A stretch of DNA of 64,000 nt, taken from Onchocerca volvulus. Taxonomy: Eukaryota; Nematoda; Chromadorea; Rhabditida; Onchocercidae. Made by a program: the position numbers and the translations under genes. The stretch covers positions 4,030,001 to 4,094,000 of the forward strand of contig HG738137.1 in the NCBI GenBank assembly GCA_000499405.2, given 5' to 3'. The notes beneath the pieces were generated by a model. The model did not search any database, was not told where the DNA came from, and saw only the letters and a program-made list of their open reading frames with translations. Each line of letters opens with the position of its first letter. The stretch's first letter is position 1. This document shows positions 11,401-25,673 of the stretch, piece after piece.

Positions 11401-13015
11401 GATCTTCAGCAATCACCACTTCTTCAAATACCTTGACAATTTTTTTTGTAGAAAAGGCTTTCAGATCAGTAAGACATGGAAAATGGTTTCCAAAAATTCA
11501 TCAAACCCCAAAATACGATTTCGATGCTACTGAAGGTAATAAACTTAGTTTGTTCTGGCAAAAAATGCATTGATTGACTTGGTTCTTATTTTGATTAATA
11601 AAAATTGAGCCTAATTACTTGAAATATATGGTTTGAAATCAATTATAAAAAATTTACTTCATTTTGCATCAATCTAACATTTCCGGAGGGAAAAAAATGG
11701 AAAATTACTAACATATGATAATGAAGAGACTTGTCGTGCTCCAGGAAAATTGAGGTTATCATCAGTAGTACCTTTTAAAGACAGTCGCGATAGAAATCCA
11801 GAAAAACTTACTGAAATATAGAGAATTTTGCAAACACCTATACTTATGTAACTAAAAGAATGAAGCATTTTATGCATCTACAATGCGGTTTTCCTAATAT
11901 TTTGGCTGTGATCTTTTATTCTAAACCCTCAATTAACATTTTTCTTCTTTATTATGCTTTTAAACGCTTTTAAATATGCTTTTAAATATTATGCTTTTAA
12001 ATAAAGAGATAAATTACTTGATATAGTGTGCACCCTGCGAAAAAAGGAGCAACTGCTATCATGTAAAATTCTGGAATTTCAAAAATTTCGATGGTTCACC
12101 TGTAAGATAACAAGTTCGGCAGGGTGATATTCTAATGTACCATTGTTCCATGAATCCCATGTTGAAAATATCGGCGCTATATGTGAAGTCAGACATAGAT
12201 AAATTAAACACATGCATTAAAGAATCGATACCAACAACCGCTATCACTAAAACAGATATTGGTGAAAATAATTATTCTAATCTGTAAAGGACTCTAAAAT
12301 TAAGGTGAAAAATTATTAAACATAAAAATCATTTACAAAAGAAATGAAATCCAATTCTAGCTTGAAAATATTTTGAAAAAGAAGAATCCATACTTGCCCC
12401 ATCAGGTGTAACATCGAAATCCTGCGCTCCGCTCCTCCATCCTTTAATTTCCAGTTTCTCTGTCAATGATTCTGGATCATTCTTATCCCTAAAATATAGA
12501 ACTTTTCATTATTTTCAAAGCTTTGCAAAGAAAATTATATTGCGGAGTACAATTACAAAAAGACACTTCGATATTTCACTTTACATCATTTTTCAGAAAG
12601 TATAATACCACAGAAAGATTGAAAATCTGAAAGGTTTGAAATGCTGATCAGTGTACTGCAAAGAATAGGAAAAAGAACTTACACAAGCCAAACTTTGAGA
12701 GAATCCTGTGCGCATGTTATTAAGTAATCTTCATGCGAAAATGGATCTTGTACATAAGCTACACCGATGATTGCACGTCCATGAACTGCAAATAATATCA
12801 TTATCAGACAAAGAAAAATACTCGAAGGCAGTTTCCTGTAAAGATAGCTCCCTTTACAGAATAAGTGATGTTCTTAATAAATAATAATATATGGTAAGTG
12901 ATGAGGTGAGATTTTACACATAAATATTAAAAGGGTAAGACGAACCTTTTGGAATTCTTTTAAGAGTCAAGAAGCATCCCCTCCTATCTGGTACTTCCTC
13001 GCTTAGGACTGTCAT
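8436..13015 (-). CDS. WD40-repeat protein, WDR61/Ski8-like
   Basis: Twelve exons in consistent phase: 13015-12946, 12785-12683, 12488-12394, 12246-12100, 11810-11713, 10359-10266, 10175-10082, 9936-9847, 9761-9668, 9178-9044, 8691-8619, 8533-8436 (396 residues). WD40 blades are clear: AQDSLKVWLV, VVGIDSLMHVFNL, YSPDNKMIAVANNEGIVTIL, FSPSSDNLLTGSDDKIVKLY, FASSSNDGCVILW and FSINGKYIASVGEDRAICI. Their order and wording resemble human WDR61/SKI8, the beta-propeller subunit of the PAF1 and Ski complexes. Unlike WDR61 (305 aa) it has a 23-residue N-terminal piece and a charged C-terminal tail of about 55 residues. A dead mariner fills the 1.35-kb intron 11712-10360. The start is the first in-frame ATG after a stop. 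It faces RPN8 across 685 bp. It could be another short propeller protein. Confidence 0.72.
10590..11545 (+). mobile_element. decayed mariner transposon, copy 2
   Basis: This is a close relative of the copy at 0.7-1.7 kb (by eye roughly 85% identical over the first 150 bp of the transposase part). The transposase relic runs from about 10712, where the start has become ACG, to about 11510. Visible pieces are VGNYQLRAITDADVL, MVINYLKRTERIKKPD, ISHKLMD and DNQRTIH-like text near 11090. Stops and frameshifts are scattered throughout. Like copy 1 it lies antisense inside an intron, here of the WD40 gene. The termini were not resolved. Confidence 0.75.
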
Positions 13016-13699
13016 CGATTCCCGAACAGCCTTCTTTACACATTCAAAGCACACCGGTGTTCATAAAACTTATTTTACATTGTCCGGACCGCTTTTCACT
13101 ATATCCCGATTCGGCCAAATACATGCGTATGTCCCTTGCTACTTTTATTTTCTAGCAGGATGGGAGTAAAACTTTTCCGGGAGGATTAGTACTTCACTCA
13201 GTCTGAGCTTAAAACTTCCGTCCTAAACCTTCCGTCTCGATGTGAATTATGAATTTAGGTCCAAATTACCTCCCTGTACAAGAAGTGCTACACCAAAAAA
13301 ACCATTTGCTTGCCATTGTAACCATTTGTGCTCTCAATGTTGCCACCTTTTTCTCTATAATTAACAACTTTATCATATTCATAGAGTCTTCTCATGATTA
13401 CCTTTTTGATTCTCAATACTGCTATTATTGCTGTGGTGATTATTCGCTTCTGATTCTCAATAACACTAATTGCTATTTCTTGAATTTTTTCTTATCTCTT
13501 CATTCATAGAATTGTTACTCTATTCAGTACTTTCACATGCTTATTGATTTTATATGATTGATCTTTTTTGGAATATTCTATTTCTTGGATTGAAGTTCGC
13601 GAAACGTTTGATGTCGAATATTGGATGTTATTGTAGAGGAAGATATTCTCTTTTCAATTAATTTTTTTATTTTTCGAAGTTCATTAATTCCATTCCAGA
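13016..13699. promoter_or_regulatory. shared divergent upstream region of the WD40 gene and RPN8
   Basis: The two start codons lie 684 bp apart on opposite strands, so both promoters must be here or in first introns. A GC-richer part at about 13080-13230 contains GGACCGCTTTTCACT and TTCCGGGAGGATTAG. A hydrophobic 86-codon frame at 13249-13509 has no family resemblance and is probably chance. No TATA box or known element is certain. Confidence 0.4.
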
Positions 13700-16277
<2,578 letters not shown>

Positions 16278-17020
16278 TTTTTTTGATCTTTCTCGTTGTT
16301 TTCATTGCTTATTTCATTTATCATCTTTCATTTTATGGCACCTAAACTTTTACGAATAAATCTGCAAAAAGGATGATTATTTGACACGAGAAAGCAGAAG
16401 CAAATAAGTGAAAAATCATGTCTGATAGATCCTTCTAGGTCTTTTTTGAGCAAGGATTTTTCATTCCGTTTTGTGGCACTGTTTGTTACTCTTCCGAGAG
16501 AAGACATCTGTTTTCCAGTACTGATTATCACAACTGGCGTAATTGATACGAAGAGTGACAAATTTTTCAAAAAACCTAAATCTCATCTTTTCTTCATTAC
16601 CAACTGATAAGAAGTAGCAATTATTGATCTTAACATATTCTTGCATTTTGCTGGATATCATACCACTTAATCATATATTCGTATGATAGTAAGTGTTATG
16701 ATTTCACAGAAAACTAATAAATAATGAAGACATTACTTTCAATTCATGAGATTTATCCAATTACGTTTTTACGGAGTCAAATATTTTTTAATGCCATAAG
16801 TTATTTGAATATTTAACTTCTAAACAGGCTTGAAGGAGTAGTTTTCTACAATTATTTGCTCGAAAAACGATGATCTCGGAGTTCTATGTTGTATTAGTAG
16901 CAGCTTGATTGCTAGTTATTTTGTTGCTTCAGCGATCGATAAAGTAATCAGTGGTCATATTTATGATATAATCTACATAAATAAAAATGTAAATGTACAC
17001 TGTTACTATCTACATAACTT
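16278..17020. other. RPN8 3' flank, no gene seen
   Basis: AT-rich sequence after the RPN8 stop. Two overlapping minus-strand frames (16661-16328) look like chance: no family resemblance, and no splice structure that extends them. AATAAA-like strings near 16710 could serve RPN8. Confidence 0.5.
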
Positions 17021-17024
17021 TACA

Positions 17025-17335
17025 AGTTCTTCACCGACTGCTTTCAAAATTTAGACACAACCTTGTATTCGAATAGACATTTCTTTTTATACAGACATAT
17101 ATACTTTTTTTACGTGTCACCCGTGACATTTGAAAGCAAGTGAGCGGACTGAATTTTTTGGTTCTGCCCGCACCACGCCTTCATGAGCGGAAAGAATTTA
17201 TTCACCACGCTCATTTTCTGCGTTCACCGCGGCTACATCCTGCAATGTTTTAAGTTCTTCAGCGATTGATTTGAAATTTTCATACAATGTTACATTCGAA
17301 TAGGCGTGTATTTTAAATAGATAAGGCGAGTAATT
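17025..17335 (-). repeat. two copies of a Helitron-family end motif
   Basis: The segments 17030-17080 and 17255-17320 carry the reverse complement of the motif seen at 6595-6645 and 19418-19460 (plus-strand form: ATTCGAATGCA.. TTGTATCRAAA.. AAGC.ATMGGT.AAGAA). They lie just upstream of the Helitron helicase relic, so they may be the ends of the elements. The association comes from reading the copies side by side; boundaries are approximate. Confidence 0.5.
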
Positions 17336-17499
17336 TAAGTTTTTTCTTTTGTTTTTTGCTTTGTGAGGAATGTCGTCTTTATGATAATGAAGTGTTTCGT
17401 TCAGGCAATTCATGGATTATCTCCCTAATTTCTAATATTAGGCATGTCTTGGACTGTCTCTTTGTCGTAAATGTTCGTTGTTCATTTTGACACAACGTT

Positions 17500-18150
17500 T
17501 CTAATCTGGCTTTATGACAAAATCGCTTCAAACGAAATCGATGATCTAATATGCGCGAAATACTCGATGCCGATGTCGATAAGGATGTGCATGAAGTTGC
17601 GAAGAAAAATATGATACATGGACTTTGCAGTACAGACAGTCATACATAAGTCTGTCGACACTGTTATGGAGGCAGATAAAGCGGTTAATTATCCAACAGA
17701 ATTTTTGAATTCATTCAATCTGCCAGGGATACCACTACACGTGCTGCAATTGAAAATCGACGTGCCAATTATCATGTTGCGAAGTATCAACCAGCCAAAA
17801 CTTTGCAGCTACATGCGGCTTGCAGTAAAAAAAATCAATGAGCAATGTTGTAGAAGCAGCAGTCTTGGTAAGACTTTCCAAAGATGAAAATGTCCTCATT
17901 CCTCGCATTGCTATAATTCCGACAGATATACCATTTCAATTTAAGAGATTACAATTCCCAATTCGATTAGCGTTTGCAATCATATCAACAAAACTCAGGG
18001 CTAATCTTTAGAACTGTGCGATTTAGATCTAGAGACGGATTGCTTCTCACGTGGACAATTCTATGTTGCTATTCTGGAATCGGTAAACCAGACAATCTCT
18101 TATCTAAGCAGGCAACGGAACAACAAAAAATATATCACAAGCACTGTGAA
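17500..18150 (+). pseudogene. Helitron Rep/helicase relic, C-terminal helicase part
   Basis: A PIF1-type helicase C-terminus of the Helitron class is recognisable across frameshifts. It shows SVDTVMEADKAVNYPTEFLN (from about 17650), LPGIPLHVLQLKIDVPIIML, RSINQPKLC, then PRIAIIPTDIPFQFKRLQFP in another frame (about 17900-17960), a damaged INKTQG near 17985, LDLETDCFS near 18030 and IGKPDNL near 18080. These are the conserved late helicase motifs of Helitron transposases. Stops and frame changes show it is dead. The start of the coding region is missing. Helitrons move by rolling-circle replication. Confidence 0.8.
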
Positions 18151-18400
18151 ATTAATTTTCCCCAACATTAGAAACTCAAGTTCAACAACAATTCGGGTTC
18201 AACAAACAGTTCAATTCAGAGTTTTATACCGACACAGCGTCTGTTTTACAACGATACAAATCGATACAGGAATAGCAGTCAAGGAATTCTATTCTTCTCT
18301 ACAAATAACAAAGGAAAGAATAATCCAGTGATTAATTTGCTTGAAAATTCTCAAATAATTTCGAGAACAATTCGGTGCAATCTATTTGCTTTACTTCATC
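18150..18400 (+). repeat. Helitron 3' tail segment
   Basis: Non-coding tail after the helicase relic. It matches 45.02-45.22 kb: a CCGACACAGC string, a TACAACGATACA-like stretch, AATAGCAGTCAA.GAATT and AACAAAGGAAAGAATAATCC..TGATTAATTTG. The match links the non-autonomous repeats elsewhere in the window to this Helitron family. Confidence 0.55.
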
Positions 18401-18406
18401 CAAATA

Positions 18407-19140
18407 ATGCCTCGCAGAAGATCAAACTTAGGTCGTCGTACTTGCACAGAACGGAAGTATTGCGATGATTAATCGCAAATCAAACTAAGAATGGGCATCA
18501 GCGAACGAGCGAGCAAGACAAAGAATGGCTGAAATGGGAGCAGAGCGACATGCAGCCTGACTGAGGATGGTAGTTGCGAGTACGTCGGTCGTGTTCTGCA
18601 GCTTCAGATCTACTTTATTCTAAACAGAATGAACGCGACAGGCTGAGAGTGACTGAAAGACGTCAACAAAAAATAGGAGATCAGCATCAAACACGACTCC
18701 GTGTTTAGCAATCACGTAATTATAATCGCCCTGCATTCCGGTATAATCCAGCCGATGATTATAATTTGAGCCCGCATGTTCTCATCGTCACTATGATTGA
18801 ATTGTTGTCCTAATTGCAAGATGCTGAAATTTAATGGAGAAAAGAAAAGAATGTGTTGCGCCGCTGGAAAAATTAAACTACCTCAACTTAAAGAATCGCT
18901 AGAGCCGTTAAAAACTTTGCTTACTGGATACACAGCCAAATCAAAGCGTTTCCAATCTAAAATCAGAAAATATAACTCGTGCTTCCAAATGACGTAGTTC
19001 GGCGCAGAAATCAAAACAACGCAATTTATGCCAATTTTCATGGCGAAAGAACAAATTTAACATAAAGCCGGCTCTCTGGTTCCGTTTCCAGATGGTCAAC
19101 ATGAATTCAACAATCCGACAATTCAGTTGAATAGTATTCT
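18407..19140 (+). pseudogene. Helitron relic, N-terminal (Helitron-like N) part of a second copy
   Basis: Starts with MPRRRSNLGRRT, typical of Helitron proteins, followed by Arg/Gln/Glu-rich text with ERDRLRVTERRQQK (about 18630-18670). Then comes the Helitron-like N domain: CPNCKMLKFNGEKKRMCC (zinc-binding pairs, about 18805-18860), GKIKLPQLKESLEPLKTLLT, KSKRF, IRKYNSCFQMT (up to 18997), and a frame-shifted FGAEIKTTQFMPIF plus GSLVPFPDG (to about 19100). The text then stops abruptly and joins tail sequence at about 19110, so the Rep nuclease and helicase domains were deleted. Several stops make it non-functional. Confidence 0.82.
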
Positions 19141-19480
19141 TTTTTATCAACGAAAGAAGAAAGAATAACCCACTCTGATAATTGTTTGTTACGAAGAGTC
19201 ACTTTTCATCAATCAATAAAACTTTTCTCAACAGAATTCATCTCTGACACACAAGACAAAAAAACTTCTTCACACTAATTCCTGATTTTGCTTTATCATA
19301 ATAGCAAGAATCAGTCTTCAATCCAACCAAACTAAAAATCAAATTACAAAATATCAGTTTTTTTCCCCAACACTGTAAACATGCGCTAATGTAAAAAATA
19401 TGTAAAAATACACGTGTATTCGAATGCAGTGTTGTATCAAAAGTTCGAAGCAATAGGTAAGAATTTTCCGACATCTATTG
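19110..19480 (+). repeat. Helitron tail joined to the N-terminal relic
   Basis: Contains the conserved tail: AAGAAAGAATAACCCACTC, TGATAATTGTTTGTTACGA, CATCAATCAATAAAACTTT and ATTCATCTCTGACACA, as in the copies at 5.4-6.6 kb and 44.8-45.3 kb. The end motif ATTCGAATGCAGTGTTGTAT follows at about 19425. A 5' coding part directly joined to a 3' tail is the usual form of a deletion derivative. Confidence 0.55.
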
Positions 19481-19554
19481 AGTTAATATAGATAGGGCAT
19501 GTGTTTAAGAACTTTCAGAGATTTAAGATTTTGGACAAAAGAGCATTAACATTT

Positions 19555-20290
19555 TAATTTATATAGACTAGCTGAAGCCGAACACGCGAAGCGTGGCCGG
19601 CCTCTATAGACTAACTAGATCGGCCATGTAGAGTCAGGCAGAATCTATCTAGTGGGACATGATAATTATTGTCGGGAAAGTCTGAAAATTATAATTGCCA
19701 AAGAGTAGTAGAGTTCAAAAAACGCGGTAAGCATGCCTCCCTCCAAAACACTGAACAATGGGATAAACAATGTTCCCCGCCAAAACAATAATCATTTTAC
19801 CACCAAAAGGAGAAACATGTTTATTAACAAGGGATAAATATGTTTCCCGCCGAAATGATCGACATATTTACCGCCAAAATACTCCGATTAACAGAGAAAC
19901 AAGGCGTGGTCGACCAATCATGTGGGAAGAGTCATAGATCAAGAAGGAGGGAACACGAAAGGATATATAAAGTTCGGATTCTGCTGAAGAATGATTGTTG
20001 GACTTACTTTTTTTTCTAGAAGTTCAGTTTTCGAGTGGGACAGTTCCCACAGTTCTCTGCATCAGTCCGACTATTGGGCAATTCATAACGACCTTAATCA
20101 ACGCTTCAACATCAGCAATCGATAACCCCGATCGACACGGGCGACAATTCAGCAGAAGATCCTTATTAGTATCATTTATATTCATCGTATTTTGTCATCT
20201 TTATTGTTCACTCTATAAGGTGCGATATTACTTGTCGTATAAATCAAATAAAGGCTATTGTTGACTTAATAGATCACCGCATGAAGAACT
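19555..20290 (+). repeat. non-autonomous Helitron-type element with GC-rich hairpin and minisatellite
   Basis: Begins near ATATAGACTAGCTGAAGCCG with a GC-rich hairpin CACGC-GAA-GCGTG (19583-19595), a type of structure found near Helitron ends. From 19745 to 19885 it has spaced units of the AACATGTTTACCGCCAAA family, then GAAGGAGGGAACACGAAAGG and TAAAGTTCGGATTCTGCTG, which are shared with the copies at 6 kb and 45 kb. The element is GC-richer than its surroundings. An 89-codon frame at 19995-20264 has no recognisable domain. Where it ends is a guess. Confidence 0.5.
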
Positions 20291-20922
20291 TTAGTATAAA
20301 ATTTTTTAAAAAAACTATAAATTAATCAGAATTTTTTCCCAACATTTATTATCAATGGAATAAATTAACAAAAAAAAAAAAAAAAAATGAAACATACTAT
20401 TTTAATTATCGACATGTTTTGTCATAATAAATACTCATTTTTATCATTTTGTTAGGTTTTATGATTTATGATTTTACATCTTACCCGTTTTATCTCTGAA
20501 AATCCGAATTTCCAATCATATTGTTGGCCGAAATAAAACCTAAAACGAAATGTAAGATTTACTTACGCAGTGTGACAGTACCACCGCATAGTGAATTATG
20601 CCATTCCTTAAATGTAATGCACGAGAAACGATTATATTCAAATTGAGCTTGAAAAAAATATTATAAATTGATGAATTTTTTACGGACGATGGCAGTTTGT
20701 ATTCGTGTGAATTATTAGCTTCATACTGGTTATTATTTATTAGAGCTATATCCGTTTATTGCATTAGATGTTAGATTTTTTTTTTGAAACAACATCAGAG
20801 TTCGAGAGAATTTCAAGAAGAATTCGTTTGAGTTCAAAAGTTTATTGGCAATCTGAAAAACTAGGATTTTAATGGTTTTCATTATTTTTCAAATCAATCT
20901 AGTGATGATCTTCCAGAGATCA

Positions 20923-23900
20923 ATGCCAAGAGGCCAGGTCAGTGATTTTGATTTAAAAAATCCGGATACGGACAAAGTTCGTCCAGAGGTAATCATTTGC
21001 TTTTAGTGGTAACTTTATAAATTTTTTAGTAATAAATTTTTGGAAGAATTAATCGTGCAAAATTTAAATTGACAATTTTATCCTCTTGCTGTTGTGATAT
21101 ATTAGCGAGAAAAATTTATCAGTTCTATCAGAAAGATAATAAATGATCAATTTTTTGGTTAATATTTCGGTTCCAGATCAAGAAAGTGTGCGAGAAGTTC
21201 ATATTGTCCGATGATAGTCTTGTAAAAGTCTCAAAAATCATGGAAGACGAAATGAACAAGGGTTTGCGGGACGAGCCCAGTAAGGCGTTGACATAAATAA
21301 TAATAATTAAATACAGCATTAATTTCAACACTAATAATTTAAAATGTGAGGCTGCAGCATGATTTCTGTTTAAAGATGGATTATATTCAATTTGTAAGCA
21401 TGACTTATGACTCAAAAATTTTTTTGTGACATTCAAACTAGAACTTATGAAATTACAGAAAAAAAATATACATATTGTATGGATTATTCTACTGCAGGCT
21501 GCTTAAAAATGTTACCATCCTTCGTTCGAGCAGTTCCGAATGGTACTGAGCGAGGTGATTTCCTGGCGCTTGATCTTGGCGGTACTAATTTTCGAGTGTT
21601 GTTAATTAGATTGAAAGGTGATACGGCCGAGATGACTGGGAAAGTATATCGTATATCAGAAGAAATTATGAGAGGTGTTGGCACTGCGGTACATCTTACA
21701 TTTGTTTTTAAATATGCCGAAATAGTTGCAGCTTCAACATTCACAATTTGAAAATAATTTATTCAAATTAAACAGAAACAACAAAATTCCATTACGATTT
21801 GCCAATTTTTTCTAGGATACAAAAGCTGTTTGAACTGACTGTACGATTTTTCAGCTTTATTAGACCGAATGATTAGCTGATTAATACATTAGTAGACCAA
21901 AATAACCTGAAATTTACTGATTTAAGAGGACATTGAATGCAGCAATTTTGTGAATTCCATTTTTTCAGGAAAGTGATATATCTTTTTGTTTTCTTAAGTC
22001 AACTAATTAACCGTAAAACAATTAACTATCCTTCATCCAGAGGCTTAGAATTGTATACTGTCAAGTTTTGAAGTGATCTGAAAGAAATTAAAAGATCATT
22101 GGTTATAAATTTTGAAGTTATCGGTTTTTTTCCAAGTTCTATGCTTCTTGTATTATTGGCACATATGAGAGCTTTTAATCTTTCAATTTTTTGCTTTTTA
22201 TCATCACATTATTCTAATAGCCTAACAGTTCAGAGTATCATCACAAAAGGGAGGGAGTTGATATCCCAAAAAGTAAAAATGTCGATAGCATCGAGAACAG
22301 ATAGCCCCGTGATGAAATACAAATGATGGACCATTTTTTTCAGTTGTGATGTCCAAAAAAAAAAAAATTTTGAGTTTCATTAGCGGCTTTTTTGGGAAAG
22401 ATGAATACATTAATTACCAATCTTTTTGAATTGGGGACAAGTATACATGTATAAACTTTCTTTTCATTTATCACTAAGGAATTGTCTGCATCTTTATCAA
22501 GTTAAATTTAAGATTTATGGAATTTTTAGCAGCTGGACATATTTTTAAAGTACTCAAATAATTATTTCTTAATTCATATTGAAAATAGATGAGTTTTTAT
22601 TTTACTCAAATGTAGTCATTATTTCCGAAGATTTTCACTTTTTCTTTTTTTGGATAGTTTGAAGGGCCTGAATTTCATGAATGAATAAATTTGTCGGAAG
22701 ACAGTATTTTAAATTTATGATTCCCTAAAGAAGATTGATTAGGCTTGGCTAGTTTTTTTTTCTCGTCGTTTTATTTTTAAAATATGGTTAAATGGTTAGA
22801 ATTGTGCGAGATGCAGCTTCATTACATTTCTAATCGGCTTACAATTTACTAATCAAAAAACAACATACAGATATTTGCGACTGGGATGATAAACGGAAGA
22901 TAAGCGAAGAATGCCTAGAACGTTAGCCAAATCTTTGAACTGTTAAGGCATATCAGTTACTATTATACTATTGATTTAATTAAGTATAACTAACCGTCCA
23001 TAAAAGCTGAGAGGGCATTTCTACGCTGTACAGAAATAACAATGCTTCCTTGAAGAATTTTGTTAAATCAGCAAGACATCGTTATATCTATGATCCGAAC
23101 TTCTGATTCTTTAGGCAATATGATTAGAAATTTAGAGGGAAATAGCTGTACAATGGAATTCTATCGATATTGCATTATCGCTCCTATAATTTACAGCTAT
23201 TCGATCACATCGCGCAGTGCTTAGCGGATTTTCTACAAGAACATAACTTGAAAAATTCGAAAGAGTTACCTCTCGGTTTCACATTCTCATTCCCCGTACA
23301 ACAAGAAAATCTTACTGCTGGCATTCTTATCAGCTGGACCAAAGGTTTTAATGCAAAAGGAATGGAAGGTCATGATGTGGTTCAGTTCCTTCGAGATGCG
23401 TGTAATCGGCGGAAGGTATGACAGTTTCGAATTTTTCTATTTAATGTTCTATGTTTTGCTTACTTGCTCAATATAAGCATATCTTATTCATTCGTTAGAC
23501 CTACTGAATAGACAATTTTGAATATTTATCTCTTGAAGATAGAAATCATTAATTCTGTTTTTTCGCTTAGAACAATTCATTTCTTCATTTTCATCTAACT
23601 GCCTATTTAGACTAACAATTAATATATAACTCAGATTGGTAATTTCATTTATGGATATGTTATTAAATTTAGGATATCAGTATCAATGTAGTAGCGCTGC
23701 TTAATGATACGGTTGGTACATTGATGGCATGTGCCTTCAAAGAAAACACTTGCCAAATTGGCGTTATTCTCGGTACTGGCACAAATGCTTGCTACATGGA
23801 AAAGCTATCCAATTGTCCAAAATTCAAAAAATATGAGTTTGACAAAGATAAATACCCAAAAGAAGTTCGTCGTAAATTATTGGTTGATTTTTTTTTTTGT

Positions 23901-25673
23901 TCAATTAAATTCAAATGATCAACATTTCCGAAGTTTAGCTCTTTTATTTGCATTGTTTTCTGATTTATGGATTAAAATATATTTTAGATGATCATAAATA
24001 TGGAGTGGGGAGCTTTTGGGGACAATGGCTGCATAGATTTTCTTCGCACAGAATTTGATAAAGATGTCGACAATGGATCCATCAATCCGGGCAAACATTT
24101 GTAAATTTTCTCTTCTATGATTTTTTTTTTTTTTCGTATTTTATAAAATAAAATGTAATTAGAAATTTATTTTCCTTCTATTTTATTGGAACACAACTAT
24201 GATTTAAAATGAGTTATTTCATAGAATATATTTAAAGCTTTGAAAAGATGATTTCGGGGATGTACATGGGAGAACTTGTGCGCCTTGTTCTCGTGAAACT
24301 TGCAAAGGACAAAATGCTCTTTGGTGGTGATTACGAAGCTATATCAGAACCAAATTGTTTCCCAACCAAATATGTCTCCGATATTGAGGAGTTCAATTTT
24401 TCCTTTTTTTTTGTTACTCCTTATGGATTGTCAAGTCATTTTCACCTTACTTGAATCAAAATTGACATAATGAGTAATGTAAAAGTGAGATGTCCATTTA
24501 TCTCCTGTTTGCTTCATATTTTTTCTTTTTTTTTTTTGTCTCTGAGCGATTCGTATGAATAAAGATTAGCAAAAAGTTAGCTCTTTTATTTTTGTTCTTG
24601 ATTTCTCAGTTTTTTTTTTTTTTTTTTCTAAAAATTCTTTATACTGTCATTTCGGGACTCGTTTAGGCAAAAAGGTCTCGGGGATTTTCGAAGAACTCTT
24701 CAAATTTTGCAACAAATTGGAATTAATAAAATAAGTGATAATGACTGCCTTCATGTTGCGTACGTCTGCGAAGTGATCAGCACTCGGTACTTTTTCTTTT
24801 TACTTTATCAACTCGTCTATTGATTTTTTGTTTTTAAGCTATTACTTTTGTATCTTTCTTGTTCCATTTACTCCCCATCATATATCGCATCGTCATTATT
24901 TTCTTGCAGAAAATATATAATCTTAAGTAACATTATTATTGTGACTTTTTTCGCACTAATCAAATTATTACTCCAAACATTTCTTTTAATTTCATCGTTT
25001 GCCTGGAAATTCTACATTCGAAATGTATTATAAAAGTTTAAGGAATAAATTAATAAGAAATAAAAGCTAGGACTATCAATAATTTTGGCAAATTTTAATC
25101 AGTCAGATTAAATTTACCACTTTATAAATCAAATTAATAAAGATTTTTGCTTCTTAGAGCATTAATTGCTACTTACAGAGTAAATAGTAATTAATTATGG
25201 AATAAGTTGCTTTTAGGGCTGCATATCTTACTGCAGCAGGCATATCATGCCTTTTGACTCGCATGCAAAAACAGTTTGTAACAGTAGGAGTGGATGGATC
25301 GGTATATCGATTCCATCCGAAATTCGGCAAAATTCTCGATGCGAAAATCAACGATTTGTTACCAAAAAATCTTGATGTATACTTAAGTTTTCTGCGAAGT
25401 TTTGAATTTCATTAATTTCAATTTGTTTTTTTCTTTTTAATTTTGACGAGTTTTATCTCGTATCTCGTGATGCAGTTAAGTTTAAAAAAAATAGCTGCTA
25501 TTTAGTAGTGATATCCAGCAAAAAAGCACCTCTTGTCATTCTACCTGAATTATGTTGAAAATTCTACCAAACAAGCTTTTCAGTACCAACTGATGCTGTC
25601 AGAAGATGGAAGCGGTCGTGGAGCAGCACTTGTCGCTGCTGTAGCCGATCGGATCAGCAAGAAACATGGATAA
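20923..25673 (+). CDS. hxk: hexokinase
   Basis: Ten exons, 20923-20988, 21177-21279, 21498-21688, 23197-23415, 23673-23864, 23988-24100, 24238-24390, 24667-24786, 25217-25376, 25584-25673, give 468 residues, normal for a one-domain hexokinase. Motifs in order: [33 protein letters not shown] (ATP phosphate 1), [26 protein letters not shown] (glucose contact), [14 protein letters not shown] (catalytic Asp), [49 protein letters not shown] and [12 protein letters not shown] (adenine site). It phosphorylates glucose in the cytosol, the first step of glycolysis. The start ATG lies 6 nt after an ATCTTCCAG acceptor. Intron 3 is 1.5 kb. There is no mitochondrial-binding N-terminal helix like that of mammalian HK1/2. 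Confidence 0.95.

Noticed and set aside
12013..12034. Small exon after CTTTTTTCGCAG in the WD40 gene
   Set aside because: Including it puts the next exon in a phase with an immediate stop; direct splicing 12100 to 11810 keeps the frame and the blade pattern.
13249..13509. Hydrophobic 86-codon frame between the WD40 gene and RPN8
   Set aside because: No family resemblance, no splice partners, and it fills a divergent promoter.
16328..16661. Minus-strand frames after RPN8
   Set aside because: No recognisable domain and typical of AT-rich chance frames in a 3' flank.
21484..21744. Minus-strand frame opposite the hexokinase ATP-site exon
   Set aside because: A shadow of the conserved hexokinase exon.
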